Part shown: piece by piece, positions 23,075 to 35,146 of the stretch
How positions within the stretch are numbered: the first letter of the stretch is position 1
Layout: every line of letters starts with the position of its first letter
The notes under the pieces: model-generated
Told to the model about the DNA's origin: nothing
Databases searched by the model: none
Seen by the model: the letters and a program-made list of their open reading frames with translations, nothing else
Assembly: GCA_030272585.1 (NCBI GenBank)
Contig: BSYQ01000004.1
Location: 930,001 to 994,000 of the forward strand
Length of the DNA stretch: 64,000 nt
From: Bryopsis sp. KO-2023
Lineage: Eukaryota > Chlorophyta > Ulvophyceae > Bryopsidales > Bryopsidaceae
Direction of reading: 5' to 3'
Translations under genes and position numbers: made by a program

Positions 23075-23871
23075 GTACACTCGATACAGACAGGGGTCTA
23101 AAAATGGACCTTGGTTTCGTGTTGCTGTGGGTTCACGTGTCTGTCATTCTCTAACGAAAATGAAACCATTCGGTCATTAATTTGCCCTTTGTTTCTCTCT
23201 TTTTTCCCCGTGGGAAGCTTTGTTTCGTTGCTGCTGTCTAGTTAAATTTTATGTTATTTAACTGCACGCCCCTGGGTGGAACTATGTTTATATTGTTTGC
23301 AGCTTAGTTCATTGGGTTTTCCTCACTCCCCAATGACCAGCAATGATTTCCACCCCCTCCCCCCCAAAAATAAATAAATTAATTGAATACACAGCATTTT
23401 GAGTATCGTGTACAAATACACGATTTTCAGGTAAAGTGGTGAAACACTTTTGGAAGCAAAACTGAAAAATCCAACTGATGCACTCTGGGGTCGTTAGACG
23501 ATTTCTGATTAGAAAGGCCATAACATCATTCTTTTTCGAAAAAAAGAGGGAAAAAAAAACAAAGTCAACAAATCATCCATGCAATCTCTCCCGGAACATA
23601 ATTAATTTACTATGTGGTTTTCGTCTGAAAAACTAGCCCAGCACACCTCAAAAATAGCATCTGTATCCCCACCAACACAAACCACCTTCATTTCACTATT
23701 TGCATCTCGAGGAGTAGCATTAACCCTGTTGTTTCTGTAAAAGTCCAGTAATATTTAACCAAATAAAAAGAACAAGATTTTGGAGGAAAAAACAAAGTGA
23801 GAATCCTGACCTAACACATTTTAGCATGTGCAAATGTGTGTTCTGGAGCGGGGAATGAACAGGAAAGAAGT
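23075..23871. other. intergenic region
   Basis: AT-rich, with a C7A5 run followed by taaataaat at 23359-23380. No coding exon is supported. Confidence 0.4.
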
Positions 23872-24893
23872 TTATTTCTTGCCCTTCATTTTGTTGGAGC
23901 CTGCGATGCTCTTCCGTCTCTCCAGCCCTAGAAATCGTGAACCCTGGGCAATAAGAAAATCACAAAACAAAACCATATTTAGAATTTTCTTTCGTGTTGT
24001 TCACATGAGAAAAATATTTCAATATTACATATTCAAAAATTTATATTTTTTTTACTTAATATACTTATGTTCTTTTATTTTCAAGGAAGAAGGAACAAAG
24101 AGGTTCATCTCCATAGACTACTCATGAGCAGTTTCCCCCCAAAAAATTGAAATTGAAACTAAATGTGGTAGTTTTTTAAAGAACCATATCGAAATGTAAC
24201 TTTTCTGGCAAAAATAGTGGGGTGTATGTGTGGATAATATATGTTTCTTGAGAATTTTTTGCTGATACAATCATCGAATCTGCTGGTAGATATTATTAAA
24301 ACTCCGGCCAACAGGTTCAATGCAAATTCAGCTCATTCCCCTCAATATCTAGAGACTTGGAAAAAAAGGTATATTTTCCATCAAATACAATCTCTATATA
24401 TTTAAATTCTAAAGGTCTGCAATGCAGGAAAAAGATTACAAGTAACAGCCAACATGATACGAATTAAATCCTCAACATAAATAGGCAAGCAACTTCAAAT
24501 TTTCAACATGCACATTTTTGGAAAAAAACACTCACTTCTTCCAGGTCCAGCGCTCCTTGGCCTCCTTCTTCCATTTTCACGGATAAATCACCAAAGGAGG
24601 CAGGCGGCGTTACCAGCTTCCACAGCCATGCAGGATATTCCTCATCGGGCTTCAAGGGGGGATCCTCGCCGGTTTTCAGTATATTGACCGGAGCGACGTC
24701 CTTGGTCATGCCCGTACCTTTGCAGAATGTTGCACGTACCTTAAACGACACAACACAAGCGCCAGAAATCACCGGGTGCGTAATCACTGGATGGGAGCAC
24801 CCGCACACCTGTAGACATCGACCGCAGAAGGAGAGGGCACTGGCCGGTTGCTGCCCAAGAGAGCGTGATTCTCCGTAGCGCCCCCAGCGACAT
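23872..24893 (-). CDS. MRPL54: mitochondrial ribosomal protein mL54
   Basis: Exons 24893-24807, 24739-24536 and 23943-23872 give 120 aa; all junctions fall in phase 0. The N-terminus MSLGALRRITLSWAATGQ then LLLRSMSTG is a typical mitochondrial targeting sequence. The mL54/MRPL37 core is clear: ATFCKGTGM, VNILKTGEDPPLKPDEEYPAWLWKL and, in the last exon, FLGLERRKSIAGSNKMKGKK, matching the basic C-terminal helix of the family. It is a component of the mitochondrial large ribosomal subunit. Intron 1 is only 67 bp. It is divergent from the AP-4 sigma gene, with start codons 346 bp apart. Donor GTGCGG of intron 1 is weak but is required by the phase. Confidence 0.85.
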
Positions 24894-25238
24894 TTTGAAA
24901 AGGGTTGCCGACACGCACGAGAAACAGAGAGCGCGAACCCGCTCGAGTTGGAAAGGATAAAAACGAATGTTCGTCGCGTTTTTCGGCGGTGGTTTTCCAA
25001 AAAAAAAAAAAGAGTGCGCTGCAGTACGCCGACTACGATCAGTAAAGTATGACTCATGCTGGTATCTTCGGCGTGGAGTTTTGGGGTGTTTCATTTTTCG
25101 CGACGCCTGCGTGGTTCCAGTGCTGACGACTTTAGTTGGGTGGTTTTTCGCGCGCACGTGGTTGCTTGCTGCTGGTGCCGTTGTTTCCCGACGATCTCTC
25201 GACTATCCGCGCGGGGCGAGCAGCTGTGCTGATCTAAA
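24894..25238. promoter_or_regulatory. 345-bp divergent promoter region, mL54 / AP4S
   Basis: Two housekeeping-type genes start in opposite directions here. The sequence is CpG-rich near 25140-25220. A bidirectional promoter is inferred from layout. Confidence 0.45.
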
Positions 25239-26554
25239 ATGACGATAAAGTTTTTATTGATGGTGAACAAACAAGGCCAGACTCGGCTCGCCAAATACTT
25301 CGACGAACACCTCAGTGTGGATGAGCGACGAGTTCTCGAAGGAGAGATCGTTCGGAAATGCTTGGCGCGAACAGATAAACAGGTGAGCGTCAATAAGGCT
25401 TCCCTATTTCGATCAACAACGACGGTGCCGTCTGCAATTGAAGCTGGATATTTTTTTTACACCTGACCTGGCCTGTTGAAGCAAGTAAATATGCAAACAC
25501 AGCAAACTGCGTTTATTTTTTTTTCCATTTTTTTTTTTTAATCCAGAAATGATGGTTCGTGAGGAAGGCATAGTTTTAGGCACATAAAACTATTGATTGT
25601 TGAATTCCCTGATGCTGGGCCAACCCCCTTCTTGTGTTTTGCAACAATGCAGTGTTCCTTTGTAGAGCACATGAATTACACGGTCGTTTACAGGAGATAT
25701 GCTTCTTTGTTCGTGCTGGTTGGAGTGGATTCAGAAGAGGTGAGGGGGAAAATTTTCCAAAAATAAGGAGACCCGAACGATCCGATATTTGACTGTTGAA
25801 ATACGAGAGGAATTTGCTGAAACTCATTGTAAAAGTTCAATGTTCATGATGACCCCCACCCAGTGGGGATGTATATTCGATGTTGAAAAAAACATCTGTG
25901 GTGAATCCTTTGTTGGAAATTGACAGGAAGGATAATGACTTTCTCTTTCAATCAATGATGTATGATCAGCAGGGTTTTTTTTTGGAATTGTGGCTAACCA
26001 TTTCTGTTTTTTTTTTTTTTTGTAAATTATTTTTTCAGAATGAACTGGCGGTGCTGGAGTTCATTCATGCAGTGGTGGAAATTTTAGACAAGCACTTTGC
26101 GCATGTGTGTGAGCTCGACATCATGTACAACCTGGAAACGGTGAGAAGTGCTGCAGTCCATGTACATGATGCACGAGATGCAGTACATGATGCCTCTGTA
26201 TCACATTGAAAAAAGGCAGCCATGCAGCCATGTGATCTTCCTTAGCTAGACTTCCTTTTCAAAACTTCTTTATCCAACATGCATTTTCTGCAGGAGGAAA
26301 ACAAGGCATTCGTTTGAGAGTGGATACTGCTTCCTCTGATATTTTCTTTTGCAGCAGTTTTTCGTTATGGTTTACACTCAACCATGGACGAAATATTGCC
26401 CTAATCTCCAGGTGTGAATTGAGGGGAAGGTTTGCTATGTATGTAGGTACATTTCATATTGGATGAGATGCTGATGAATGGTTGTGTAGTGGACATCAAT
26501 CAACAAAACATTCTGCAGCCCATCAAGCTGCTTGAGAAAGTGGCCAAGGAATGA
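25239..26554 (+). CDS. AP4S: AP-4 complex sigma (small) subunit
   Basis: Four exons, 25239-25382, 25653-25739, 26039-26140 and 26447-26554, give 146 aa, all joined in phase 0. The chain is a longin-type small adaptin: [73 protein letters not shown] and [16 protein letters not shown]. The [10 protein letters not shown] and KQGQTRLA segments fit sigma-4 better than sigma-1, -2 or -3. AP-4 works at the trans-Golgi network; in plants it sorts vacuolar cargo. Length equals the usual family length. It is divergent from mL54. Confidence 0.93.
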
Positions 26555-26977
26555 AAGAATGAAAGCATCGAATCATCAAGGCAATCGTCCGTGTAAGGAT
26601 CAGCATTATTTGTAAGCAAAATGTACATTGTAAGGAGAAGAGGGGCTGCAGAAGTGTCCTTCCCAGTTACAGTCGACTGCTGTGTTTTGTCTTGACATCA
26701 GTGTAAGGTGCTATTCGAGCATAGTACACTGTGTACCTCCAGACCCCCCCCCTCGAGGTGCTGGTGATGCAGAGATACCCATTCTAGGGACCTTCCCCAC
26801 TCTGAATCACGAAGCCGCCAGTCCTTGCAATCAATCTTGATTTGTCCGCAGTATGAGTGACCCCCTGATCGAACGTGTATGCACGAGGTCACTTCACCCG
26901 AACACACCCAACGTGGCCAAGCAAAGGCTGGCGCTTCGATCTGTGGTGGAAAGTTTGGATCGAATGGGCAGGCCTTC
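26555..26977. other. intergenic region, 5' flank of serpin gene
   Basis: No exon recognised. The frame upstream of the serpin start is open to 26879, so a 33-residue longer N-terminus is possible. Confidence 0.4.
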
Positions 26978-29133
26978 ATGGCGAGCGGACAAAATCCCGA
27001 TCATGATCTGGCCAAGGCGGTGAACCCCTTCGGTTTCAGATTTCTCAATCAGCTTCGCGCGAGGAACGCCGATGCGAACATAGTGTTTTCTCCGTTGGGC
27101 ATTCCTGCCGCATTCGCGCTGGTTTATTTTGGAGCTCGCGGAGAAACGGGGAAAGAATTGGAGGCGGCGTTCGGATTCAGGGTGAACGATGTCTGACATC
27201 CCGCATTCCTTAACATGTTTGGAGTCCAGCAGACGTACATGGGTTGCATTCCTTGAGCAGCCGATGAAAATTCGGGATACCCTGTTTGTAGAACAATATT
27301 CAAGTTATTTTTCTCTGGTTTGCTGGATTGTTTACAGGGTGGAATTATCCCAGGGCAATTGACTGGAAAATGCAAGGATTTTGGGGAGGGGTCGAAGGAG
27401 CAGGCTTGCCTGGCAACTCGGGCATTCGTTAACAGCGGAATCAAAGTTCCAAACGCATACATTCAAAATAATTTTGTTGAGGTCCCGTTCAACGTAAATC
27501 GTGTGGGGGCAAGGAAGGTAAAAACTGAAAGAAATTAAATTCAGTGTGGTGATGCTTTTTCTTCGACATTTTTTTTTTTTTGAAGGAGGGGGGGGGGGGA
27601 GGATTCTTTTTGGTTTTCCTTTGAGAGGGAGGGTCGGGGTACTGATTTGCTCAGAATAGCGGCCTACTCAACGGGAAATTATTCATTCTATTAAAATTGC
27701 GTTATAGATATATTTAGTTTCTTGACAAAAACCAGCACGCAGCCTCCCCATTGTGCGGAACGAATAATTTTCTTAAATTTCCTTTTTATTTTTTCTAAAC
27801 TTGATGTTTTTTGTTTTCAAGCTGATCAACGAGTGGTTTGCCATCACTACCCGGGGCGAAATTCGGGAAATGCTGAACAGAGACTGTGTAAAGGACGATA
27901 CGAAAATGATTCTGGCAAATGCCGTGTGTTTCAAGGGAACTTGGGATCGATCGTTTCCAATCAAATCAATTTTTAAAGGGGAATTCAGGGGCGTGGGTGG
28001 AAAAACGAGAACTGCTTTCATGGAGATCAAATCGAATAACGATTTAGCCATCAAAGACATTCCGAGGCTGGACAGTCAAGTGGGTCGACCACAGTGGACA
28101 AATAAAAATGAGTTTATGTTGTCAAGATCATTTTTGACAATCGAAAATCGTGATGGCGAGAGATTGTTAAATAGACGTTGGTTGTTAAATAATAAGCAGT
28201 TGATTATTTTTAGATTTCAGAAAAACTTCTGGAGAAAGATGTGGGCTATTTCATTTTATTTTTCAACAGAAAAAATCTCCACGCCCTGGGGATTTTACGT
28301 AAGAATTTTAATTTTAAAATTTATTTTTAGCGTCAAATAAGTATTGTGTAGCAATTGCCCCCCGAATAGATAGTACAATTTTTCAAAAACCGGCCATCAT
28401 GATATTCATATTCATATTTTCCAGATGGTGGAGCTGCCCTATTCTGATGGCCGATTTTCTATGTTCATTTTGCTTCCGAAAACGGAGGGTGGGTGGAGGA
28501 AAGCGGAAAAGAATTTGCACAGGGTGGGCAGTGGACTTTTCAGAGGGAGGTTCGAACGTCAAGCTGCCCTGATTGCACAAATTCCAAAATTCGAAGCCAC
28601 GCTCAACATGAGCGTCAAAAAAGTGCTGGCATCGATGGGTCTGACTAATGTTTTCTTGGAAAATGCCGATTTAAGTGGTCTGACCGATCCTAAGAACGAA
28701 CTGATTGTGAGTGAAGCGATGCACAGGGCTGTGGTTGAATTCAATGACCAGGTAGGACCATCGCTGGACGTCCATAGTTTTGTCGACTCTTTTTTGTTTT
28801 TTGGAAGGGGTTCATATGTGTTGTGTAGATACGGAAAAGAAAACGGAGATGGTATTGCAAATCAGGTAGAGGTTGACAACTTGTCTTAGAGAACTTATGT
28901 TATGAATGGGTATGCAATCGAAATTCGGAGGGGGGTTGGGGAAATGTGCATTGGTTTTGTTTTCTGATGTGTGTGTTTTTTTGGCTCAGGGCTCTGATCC
29001 CTTGTTCGGAGCAGATTTTAGCATCGCAACATCAACACCCACCCTGTTCATTGTGGATCGACCCTTTCTCTTTTTCGTTGTGGACAAAGCTGATGACTCA
29101 ATCATTTGTCAGGGCACAGTCACGCGATTGTGA
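26978..29133 (+). CDS. serpin with atypical reactive-centre hinge
   Basis: Five exons, 26978-27181, 27338-27517, 27822-28079, 28425-28751 and 28990-29133, give 370 aa, the usual serpin length; every junction is phase 0. Family segments appear in order: NIVFSPLGIPAAFALVYFGA (helix B), LINEWFAITTRGEIREML, MILANAVCFKGTWDRSF (s3A), MVELPYSDGRFSMFILLP (s2B/s3B) and FVVDKADDSIICQGTV (s5B). There is no signal peptide, so a cytosolic or nuclear place is likely, as for many plant serpins. The usual hinge GTEAAAAT is replaced by GSDPLFGADF after EFNDQ. Those bulky residues should hinder loop insertion, so a non-inhibitory role is probable. An exon missed between 28752 and 28989 is possible but not needed for length or phase. 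Confidence 0.9.
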
Positions 29134-30590
29134 TTTCTGATCAAGAAAAAAACACCTAGCGAGGTTTAGTTGGAAGATTGTTATTTGCGTTTGTGAGCAA
29201 GATGGCTTATTTGTACTGGTGAGACGAGCCTTCTTGTCGGAAAGGGCGGGGCCAAGCCTTAGAGTTGATTGTAAGAACTCTTTTTTCTTTTTCTTTGGGG
29301 GGGGGGGGGGGTAGATGATAGAATGGCACTAGGAAGGGTCAATTGGTTGTAGGGCTTTCTGGTTTCTTTGCAGTTGAGAAACTAAAGGTGGGTGTTTGAA
29401 TTTTCAAGGTTTTTAAAACAATTTAAGCTGTCAAAAAACTCAGTGAGCAGTGAGCATTCTCCTTGATGCCGCAGAACACCCTGAACATACTGAAATATCA
29501 TTTGCCAAGCTCAAAAAAACACTGTCCCTTGTTTAATTATTACTATTGCGGTTTCCCAAAGCAAATTGCCCCCTGGGAAAATTCCTCCATCCAATTATCT
29601 TCACACTGCAATAAAATCCCTTTCTGATCGAAAACTGGAAAAAAATCAGCAAAAAATCACACCTGTTCTAAAGAGAATTCTGCAAAAAAAATGACGAGAG
29701 AAACGAGGGACCGGCTGATGGTGGAAAAGATTCCACGCCATGCTTCGAAAAGAAACACACGAAAGTCGAACTGCCGTTTTTCTGGCGGCTACAAAAACGC
29801 CCGCACCCCCTTTCGTCTAATGGGATGAGTTGGATAATAATTTTGGGTGTATTTCAGCCAAGGACAGCCAACCGTCCGACTGGCCATTCTGTGGGTATGA
29901 ATTGGATGCGATTTGGTTACTCGCCGCAGCCGTTTGGTACGAATCGGGTATTGCCTTCCCAATTTTGGGAGATGAAGTCTGCAACAGAGAGTGATGCTGC
30001 CTGCGACGTCCAACTGAGCGAGCAAGCGCTTGTGCCGATTGATGTAAGGCAGATTATCACTGAGAACTGGCGACTGAGCGGTGGTGATGGTGGTGGAGTC
30101 GTCGCTTGGAGGAAATGAAACTCTCCGTTCAAGGGGAAGGCAGGCCACAAGGTTTCAGTTTGCGATCTATCTGTGAAAGAGAAACAATCCACGACCGTGG
30201 TAAAAGGGCTGGAGAAGTGGTGGCAAGGAAAGGAAAGGAGAGGAAAAGGAACAGGAATCGCAAACGAAAATTCCAAATCAATTCGTAAATCTGTGGAAGG
30301 GGAGATCGAATCGGTTTCGTCAGGTTTCGCTAGGCCATGCAACGAAAAATCTGGCTCGCCCCTCCATCCCCTGCCTGTTTTGAATTCCGAGCCCTATCAG
30401 CGCGTGTCCTTTTTTTTTGTTGCACCCCCTCTCGAAGAGCATGCCGTGAAATCTTGGACTTGACAGAACATCACACGAGCCGCACAGTCTATCTCTAAGA
30501 TAGATATGGGTCATGTGAAAGGGAATTTGCGCAGAATATAGCGCCCCCCCCCCCCCCTATTCTGCGCACGAAGGGGGAGCTCAGCGACAA
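29134..30590. other. 1.5-kb intergenic region
   Basis: Open frames cover 29789-30342 on both strands and an acceptor-like tttcag at about 29857 precedes one of them, but no partner exon or family match was found. G15 (about 29298) and C14 (about 30544) runs are present. The right end is the serpin-distal 5' flank of the membrane-protein gene. Confidence 0.35.
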
Positions 30591-31893
30591 ATGCATCCGT
30601 TTCTTTTGACTTTCAAGAACCGCGACTTGGAGCGGGAGTATGATAGGTATGTCAAGAACGGGAGCGTCTGGTGCCGAGACAAGTGGTTCTTCAAGTTCTT
30701 TGGCGCCGTTATCGCGCTGCTTTCGTACGGCTGGCTAATTGGGGGGAAAGTGGAGCTCGCTCCGAGCGTTATATGGTTTGCGAGTGCCTGGCTCTCCGTG
30801 GCGTTCTTATTTACGGCTTTTGGCTGGGGGAATGGGCATGCCTGTCCGCGATGGAGAACTCCGCTCGCAGTTTTTTTGAGGTAAGTTACCCGGTTGCTGA
30901 AGACTTGCGAGCGCATTCGCCCACTCGGCCTGTTTTCGACCCCTGTTCTACCCAAGCGAAACGGCGCTCGAGGTTTTACAGTGACGGCTCTGTGTGCACT
31001 TTGTCTGAAAAAGGGAGTTACGCCCTCGATGCGCGCGCAATCAAATCGCGCGCAGATTGTCAACTCGTCAAGATTTCCAAATAATGGACTCAGAATTTTT
31101 GCTCGGAAAAAACACAAACTTTCTTTGCCAGGCAGACCCACCTGCACCCCCAAACATTTCTGAGAAAGGAGGGAAAACACTAGCAGCTCAATGCTATAAC
31201 AACTCGCTTTTGGCAGTTTTATGAATGTGCCAATTCCTTTTCACACTCGAGTGTTTTGCTCGAAGGTTGTACGTTGCAGTTGGGGTTGTGGTGGGTGAAA
31301 AGCCCATCGTGTGGAATCTCAACGAAAACTGGGCAGCCGCCCTCCCTCAGGTTCTCTTCGCTTGCTACGTCCCACAATTCTTGATGTCTTCTCTGAGCGT
31401 CCGTCTGAAATTCTGCCTCCACATCTTCGAGCAAGCAATCAGCAGCTGCATCATAGTGTTGGGTGGCAGTCGAGGGTTCTGCAACCACGCAGAAGCTTCC
31501 CCTGGCTACTCCCATCTGCTGGGTATGGCCAGCTACATTAGAGACAGAGCCAACGGCTTGCTCAACTCCATGAATGGGAAATTCAGTTCCTCCCCTTGGG
31601 AATCCGCCGCACCTTGCTTGCATTTGGTCATCTTCATGCATGTGGTGGTGTCGTACACGCTGGTGTCCTATCTGGTCTGGTTTTTTGAGAAGCGGTCCAG
31701 GACGATGTTTCTGAATTCGATCGCCAGCCATCCGAATTGGAGGAATCAGAAGCTGCCGGTCCCACAATGCGGCATGATGGTGGTTCGCCACGCAGCTTGT
31801 TTCGTCCTTTTCACTTCGGTGAGCTGGGAGCTGTTGGCGTGGGCTCCAGCATTCGTTCAAAAATATGGATCCCCCGGCAGCAGATTGAGTTGA
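30591..31893 (+). CDS. multi-pass membrane protein, unknown family
   Basis: Exons 30591-30880 and 31266-31893 give 305 aa, with an Arg codon split across the junction. The start MHPFLLTFKNRDLEREYDRY is an amphipathic, charged cytosolic segment. Hydrophobic stretches follow: FFKFFGAVIALLSYGWLIGG, VIWFASAWLSVAFLFTAFGW, LYVAVGVVVG, ALPQVLFACYVPQFLMSSL, HLVIFMHVVVSYTLVSYLVW and ACFVLFTSVSWELLAW. That gives about six spans. The pattern (short N-terminal tail with an Arg/Glu/Tyr motif, then membrane block) recalls the membrane halves of sensor or cyclase-like proteins, but no catalytic domain is attached. No function is assigned. Confidence 0.72.
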
Positions 31894-33958
31894 TGGAAAT
31901 AAATGGCTGAGCATCCATTTTCGTTTTTTTCATTCTTTTTCTGTTTCGAGAACGGATGAGGGCAGGAGTAGAGCAAGATTTTTTATGTAGAAATTGTCAA
32001 GGGAGGGTGTTTCACAAGCTGCGACCGACGTGTTGCGCGTTGTGATTTCTTTTTCTTCTTCTTCTTGATTTGTCGGTTTTTGTCCGTTTCGTTGCACGAT
32101 TTTGGGTGGGTGGGGGGTCCTCTGAGAAATCGTTTTTATTTGTCTTGGAGGTTTTTGATTTCTGAATAGAGAGGGGGAGGGGGCGGAACATTTTTTTTCC
32201 TTTTCCGTGAGTTTCCTGTGTCAGGTTCATAGCGTCGATCATGCCCTGTGGAAAAATTGATACCAAGGTTTTCAGGTAGGAATAGTTTTTCTTGTTCATT
32301 GGGGTATTAAATCCCTGCATGACACAATGACTAGATTCGGCTGCTCCTCAGCAGAGGTGTGTGGGGCTTCGAGTGTGAGATTTCATGCCCTTGGTGTAAG
32401 CTCATGTAGTGCCCTTTTGAGCTGTCAAGAGGAGCTTCGTGGATGATTGCTTTTACTCGATTAGAAATGCTTTGTTGCTGAGGAAAAAAAAGGAGAGCGT
32501 CTGTGTAATAAATGTGTGTTGGGGCATGCCATTGAGTGTGTGTCGGTGGCTCATGCATCGTTGCAGATATATAAAACTATATATAGAAGCATCGATGCCA
32601 TCTGCCCATAGGTCTCCACAAAACCATCCAGATATTTCCGGCTGGCGAAAACACAAAGCAATGATGCAATCGTAAAGCTAGCAAGAATTGAATCAGATGG
32701 AAACAAAAAGGACAAACACCAAGATTAGATGCTAAGGTGTATTGTTTTTTCAAACGTTCATTGAGTGCTGCTCGTAAAATGAGCTCCATACCAAAAGGAA
32801 CTTTTTTTCCTCAAAATTTCTCCCCCACATGTTCAAATCAAATTCTTACAGAGAAAAGTACCCAGATTTCACAACATATCTTTTTGTCAATGGACGAATG
32901 CCAACCATAAATCCAGCAGTTGCAACACAGAGCTAAACAATGAGAAGAAACACTCCTCATTTGAAACTGACTTTGTAGACAACATGATGCTGTAATAAAT
33001 ACAGATGCACCAGCCCAAAGCGAGAGGGTGCTCCTCCTCGAAACAATGCAACAAAGGAGGAATCTATTTGAAACTCGCATGCGATGCGCTTTGGTCGATT
33101 TGCAGGACGGTTTTCCATTCCAGGTGTCCACAGCCCAAGCTACAATTCACGATGACCCACCACAGTACCTCACCACGTCAGGCAGCCACGCCACGACGGC
33201 GGGCGTCGAAGCGGGCTCGAATTGTACATGAAAGCTCGGAACGCCGTATTGTCTAAAAGGGATGGGGAGAAGAACGGTCGGATTTGTCCACCTACAGAAT
33301 CCAGTTGCGGGCGGCTATTTGCGGGCAGGGCGGATTTGAACGACTGGGAAGCAGACAGAATCCAACAATACCCACGCCAGCAGGTATGACTCATCATGAC
33401 ACACCTTCTGGTTGACGCATCCTTGCTTTATTGCGCTTACATATTCCCTATCGACCAGCATTTGAGTCTCAAGGAAAACTGGCCAGTATTTCGTGATAGG
33501 CGGCGAGAGCGAGGATCCGAGCCTGGACAAGCACCCGTTGCCCTGAAGTTTAACCCCGCATCGCTTTCTGAATTGGCTGCGCGCAGGCTTTGGAAAGAGT
33601 AGATTTTGTCCGAGAGAATACGGGGTGAGTGCTGTTTCCTGCAGACTGCTGCTGCAGACTTGAGGCTCCCCTTGGTTGTAGTGCTGTTTCTACTAACGCG
33701 CCGGTGGCGAAGCGGCGAGGCGTAGGTTTTTCGCTGGGCGTTGGGTTTCTGCCGAGGGCGTTGAGGGGAGATTTCAGACGCGCGTAGTAGCTGCAGAGTT
33801 AGGGCTAACCTCGTTAGAATGCTGCTGTCCGTTTCCTGTTTCGCGCGTTGTTCGAAGGGGGATGCTTTGGACTTCCCCAACCGTTTTGCGCATCTCCTGC
33901 GCCTGCCGTGGTCATCTCAAGGTATTGAAAGGTGGGGTTTTTGGATGTCTAGAGCTGG
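31894..33958. other. 2.1-kb region without a recognised gene
   Basis: It contains the 3' flank of the membrane-protein gene and the 5' region of the CCCH gene. Open frames at 33028-33231 (+) and 33437-33880 (-) lack family resemblance. The last 300 bp are CpG-rich and may be a promoter with a 5' leader exon for the CCCH gene. Confidence 0.35.
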
Positions 33959-35146
33959 ATGAACATGATGCCCAGCATCGAGACGCAGCTCGGACAGCAA
34001 CAGGCAACGGACCCCAGCATGGTCGAGTACTCCTCGGAAAAGTTGTCATTTGGAAGCATGGCACCTTATGGGTATGCCAAGAATAACGTCAACAGCAGCA
34101 CCTCACACCCCGGCGCAAGGAGTCCCCTCAAAAGCTTCAAGTCGCCCTATGCAGGACACGCGCCCACCCCGTATGGAACCGGGTTCCACGCGCCCGTGGT
34201 GAGCCACTTGAGCGGGGAGATGCGCGACCTGAGCCTGGAGAGCTCGTCTTCTCCAGCTCACGGAGCGCCAAGGCCATCCCCATTCTACGGAGGAGGCCAC
34301 TATCCCACGCAGATGATGTATCCGCCGGCAGCGCAATATCCACCTCCTGCACAGTATCCAATGCCTGTGCCAGCGCCCCCCACTCGGGAGCATCCAGTCA
34401 AGCACCAGCCCCGAGCAGGCTCGTACGGTCCCTTATCCTCGCGCAAGGGTAGTACCGAGGAGCCACTCACATTCGGCACGCACAAACCCGAACAGCAGCG
34501 CCGAAGCAGCACGCCGCAGAGGACGTCCAGTGGGTCGAGCGGAAAGGAGATCTGCCGATACTTCCTCAGGACAGGAACGTGCGGCTACGGCGACAAGTGC
34601 CGTTACGACCACCCGAAGTCTGCTCACCGTCCATCGCTCAACACCCTCGGCTATCCATTACGTGAGGGAGAATGCACTTGCCGCTTTTTCGTGAAAAACG
34701 GATGGTGCGGTTTCGGCTCGACGTGCAAGTTTCATCACCCCGAGCTTCCCGCGCGGCCAGTCCCCACGCCCGGCATGGTTCCGGTGCCGTACCCTCCTAT
34801 GCAGTACGGTAATCCCCCAATGTATCCGATGCCGCCTGCTGGAATGTACCCTCCTGGAGTTCCCGAGAGCGCTCCTGGGGTTCCCCCCATGCCCATGCAG
34901 CCAGGGATGTACCCCTACATGATGCCAAATGGTATGCCACCCCACATGCCTCCAGTTCCATGGAGCAATGTTCCACCCCCCATGCCACAGCATAGCTCCA
35001 GGAGGAAGAGGTCCAGCAAGGAGCACAGCCGAGATCCCAGTGCATCCTCTGGGTCTGACATGAGCACATCCTCCGTTCTTTCTGGTGGGCAGGATGGGCA
35101 GTTGCAGAGAGAGGATTCCATCGGAGGTAGTGAGGTGCCGTTGTAG
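33959..35146 (+). CDS. tandem CCCH zinc-finger protein (plant ZFN-like)
   Basis: A single exon encodes 395 aa. Two C-x8-C-x5-C-x3-H fingers lie near residues 199-218 (CRYFLRTGTCGYGDKCRYDH) and 241-260 (CRFFVKNGWCGFGSTCKFHH), separated by a short linker with SLNTLGYPLREGE. These match the plant ZFN subfamily, whose members bind RNA or single-stranded nucleic acid. Long disordered flanks are rich in Pro, Met, Tyr and Ser, including a PAAQYPPPAQYPMPVPAPP segment before the fingers and MPPAGMYPPG-type runs after them. The tail is Ser/Arg-rich (SSRRKRSSKEHSR). Plant ZFN proteins usually have five fingers; only two are present here, so this is a short member. A 5.2-kb region without a recognisable gene follows. 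Confidence 0.88.
   Translation: MNMMPSIETQLGQQQATDPSMVEYSSEKLSFGSMAPYGYAKNNVNSSTSHPGARSPLKSFKSPYAGHAPTPYGTGFHAPVVSHLSGEMRDLSLESSSSPAHGAPRPSPFYGGGHYPTQMMYPPAAQYPPPAQYPMPVPAPPTREHPVKHQPRAGSYGPLSSRKGSTEEPLTFGTHKPEQQRRSSTPQRTSSGSSGKEICRYFLRTGTCGYGDKCRYDHPKSAHRPSLNTLGYPLREGECTCRFFVKNGWCGFGSTCKFHHPELPARPVPTPGMVPVPYPPMQYGNPPMYPMPPAGMYPPGVPESAPGVPPMPMQPGMYPYMMPNGMPPHMPPVPWSNVPPPMPQHSSRRKRSSKEHSRDPSASSGSDMSTSSVLSGGQDGQLQREDSIGGSEVPL

Noticed and set aside
29789..30342. Overlapping 97-141-codon frames on both strands
   Set aside because: No family resemblance, no clear splice continuity, and low-complexity composition in part.
33330..33370. tRNA T-arm-like segment ggatttgaac
   Set aside because: No acceptor stem, D arm or anticodon arm can be built around it.
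33005..33880. Short frames before the CCCH gene, including a 147-codon minus-strand frame
   Set aside because: Composition is Arg/Ser-rich on CpG-rich DNA, expected by chance in a promoter region.
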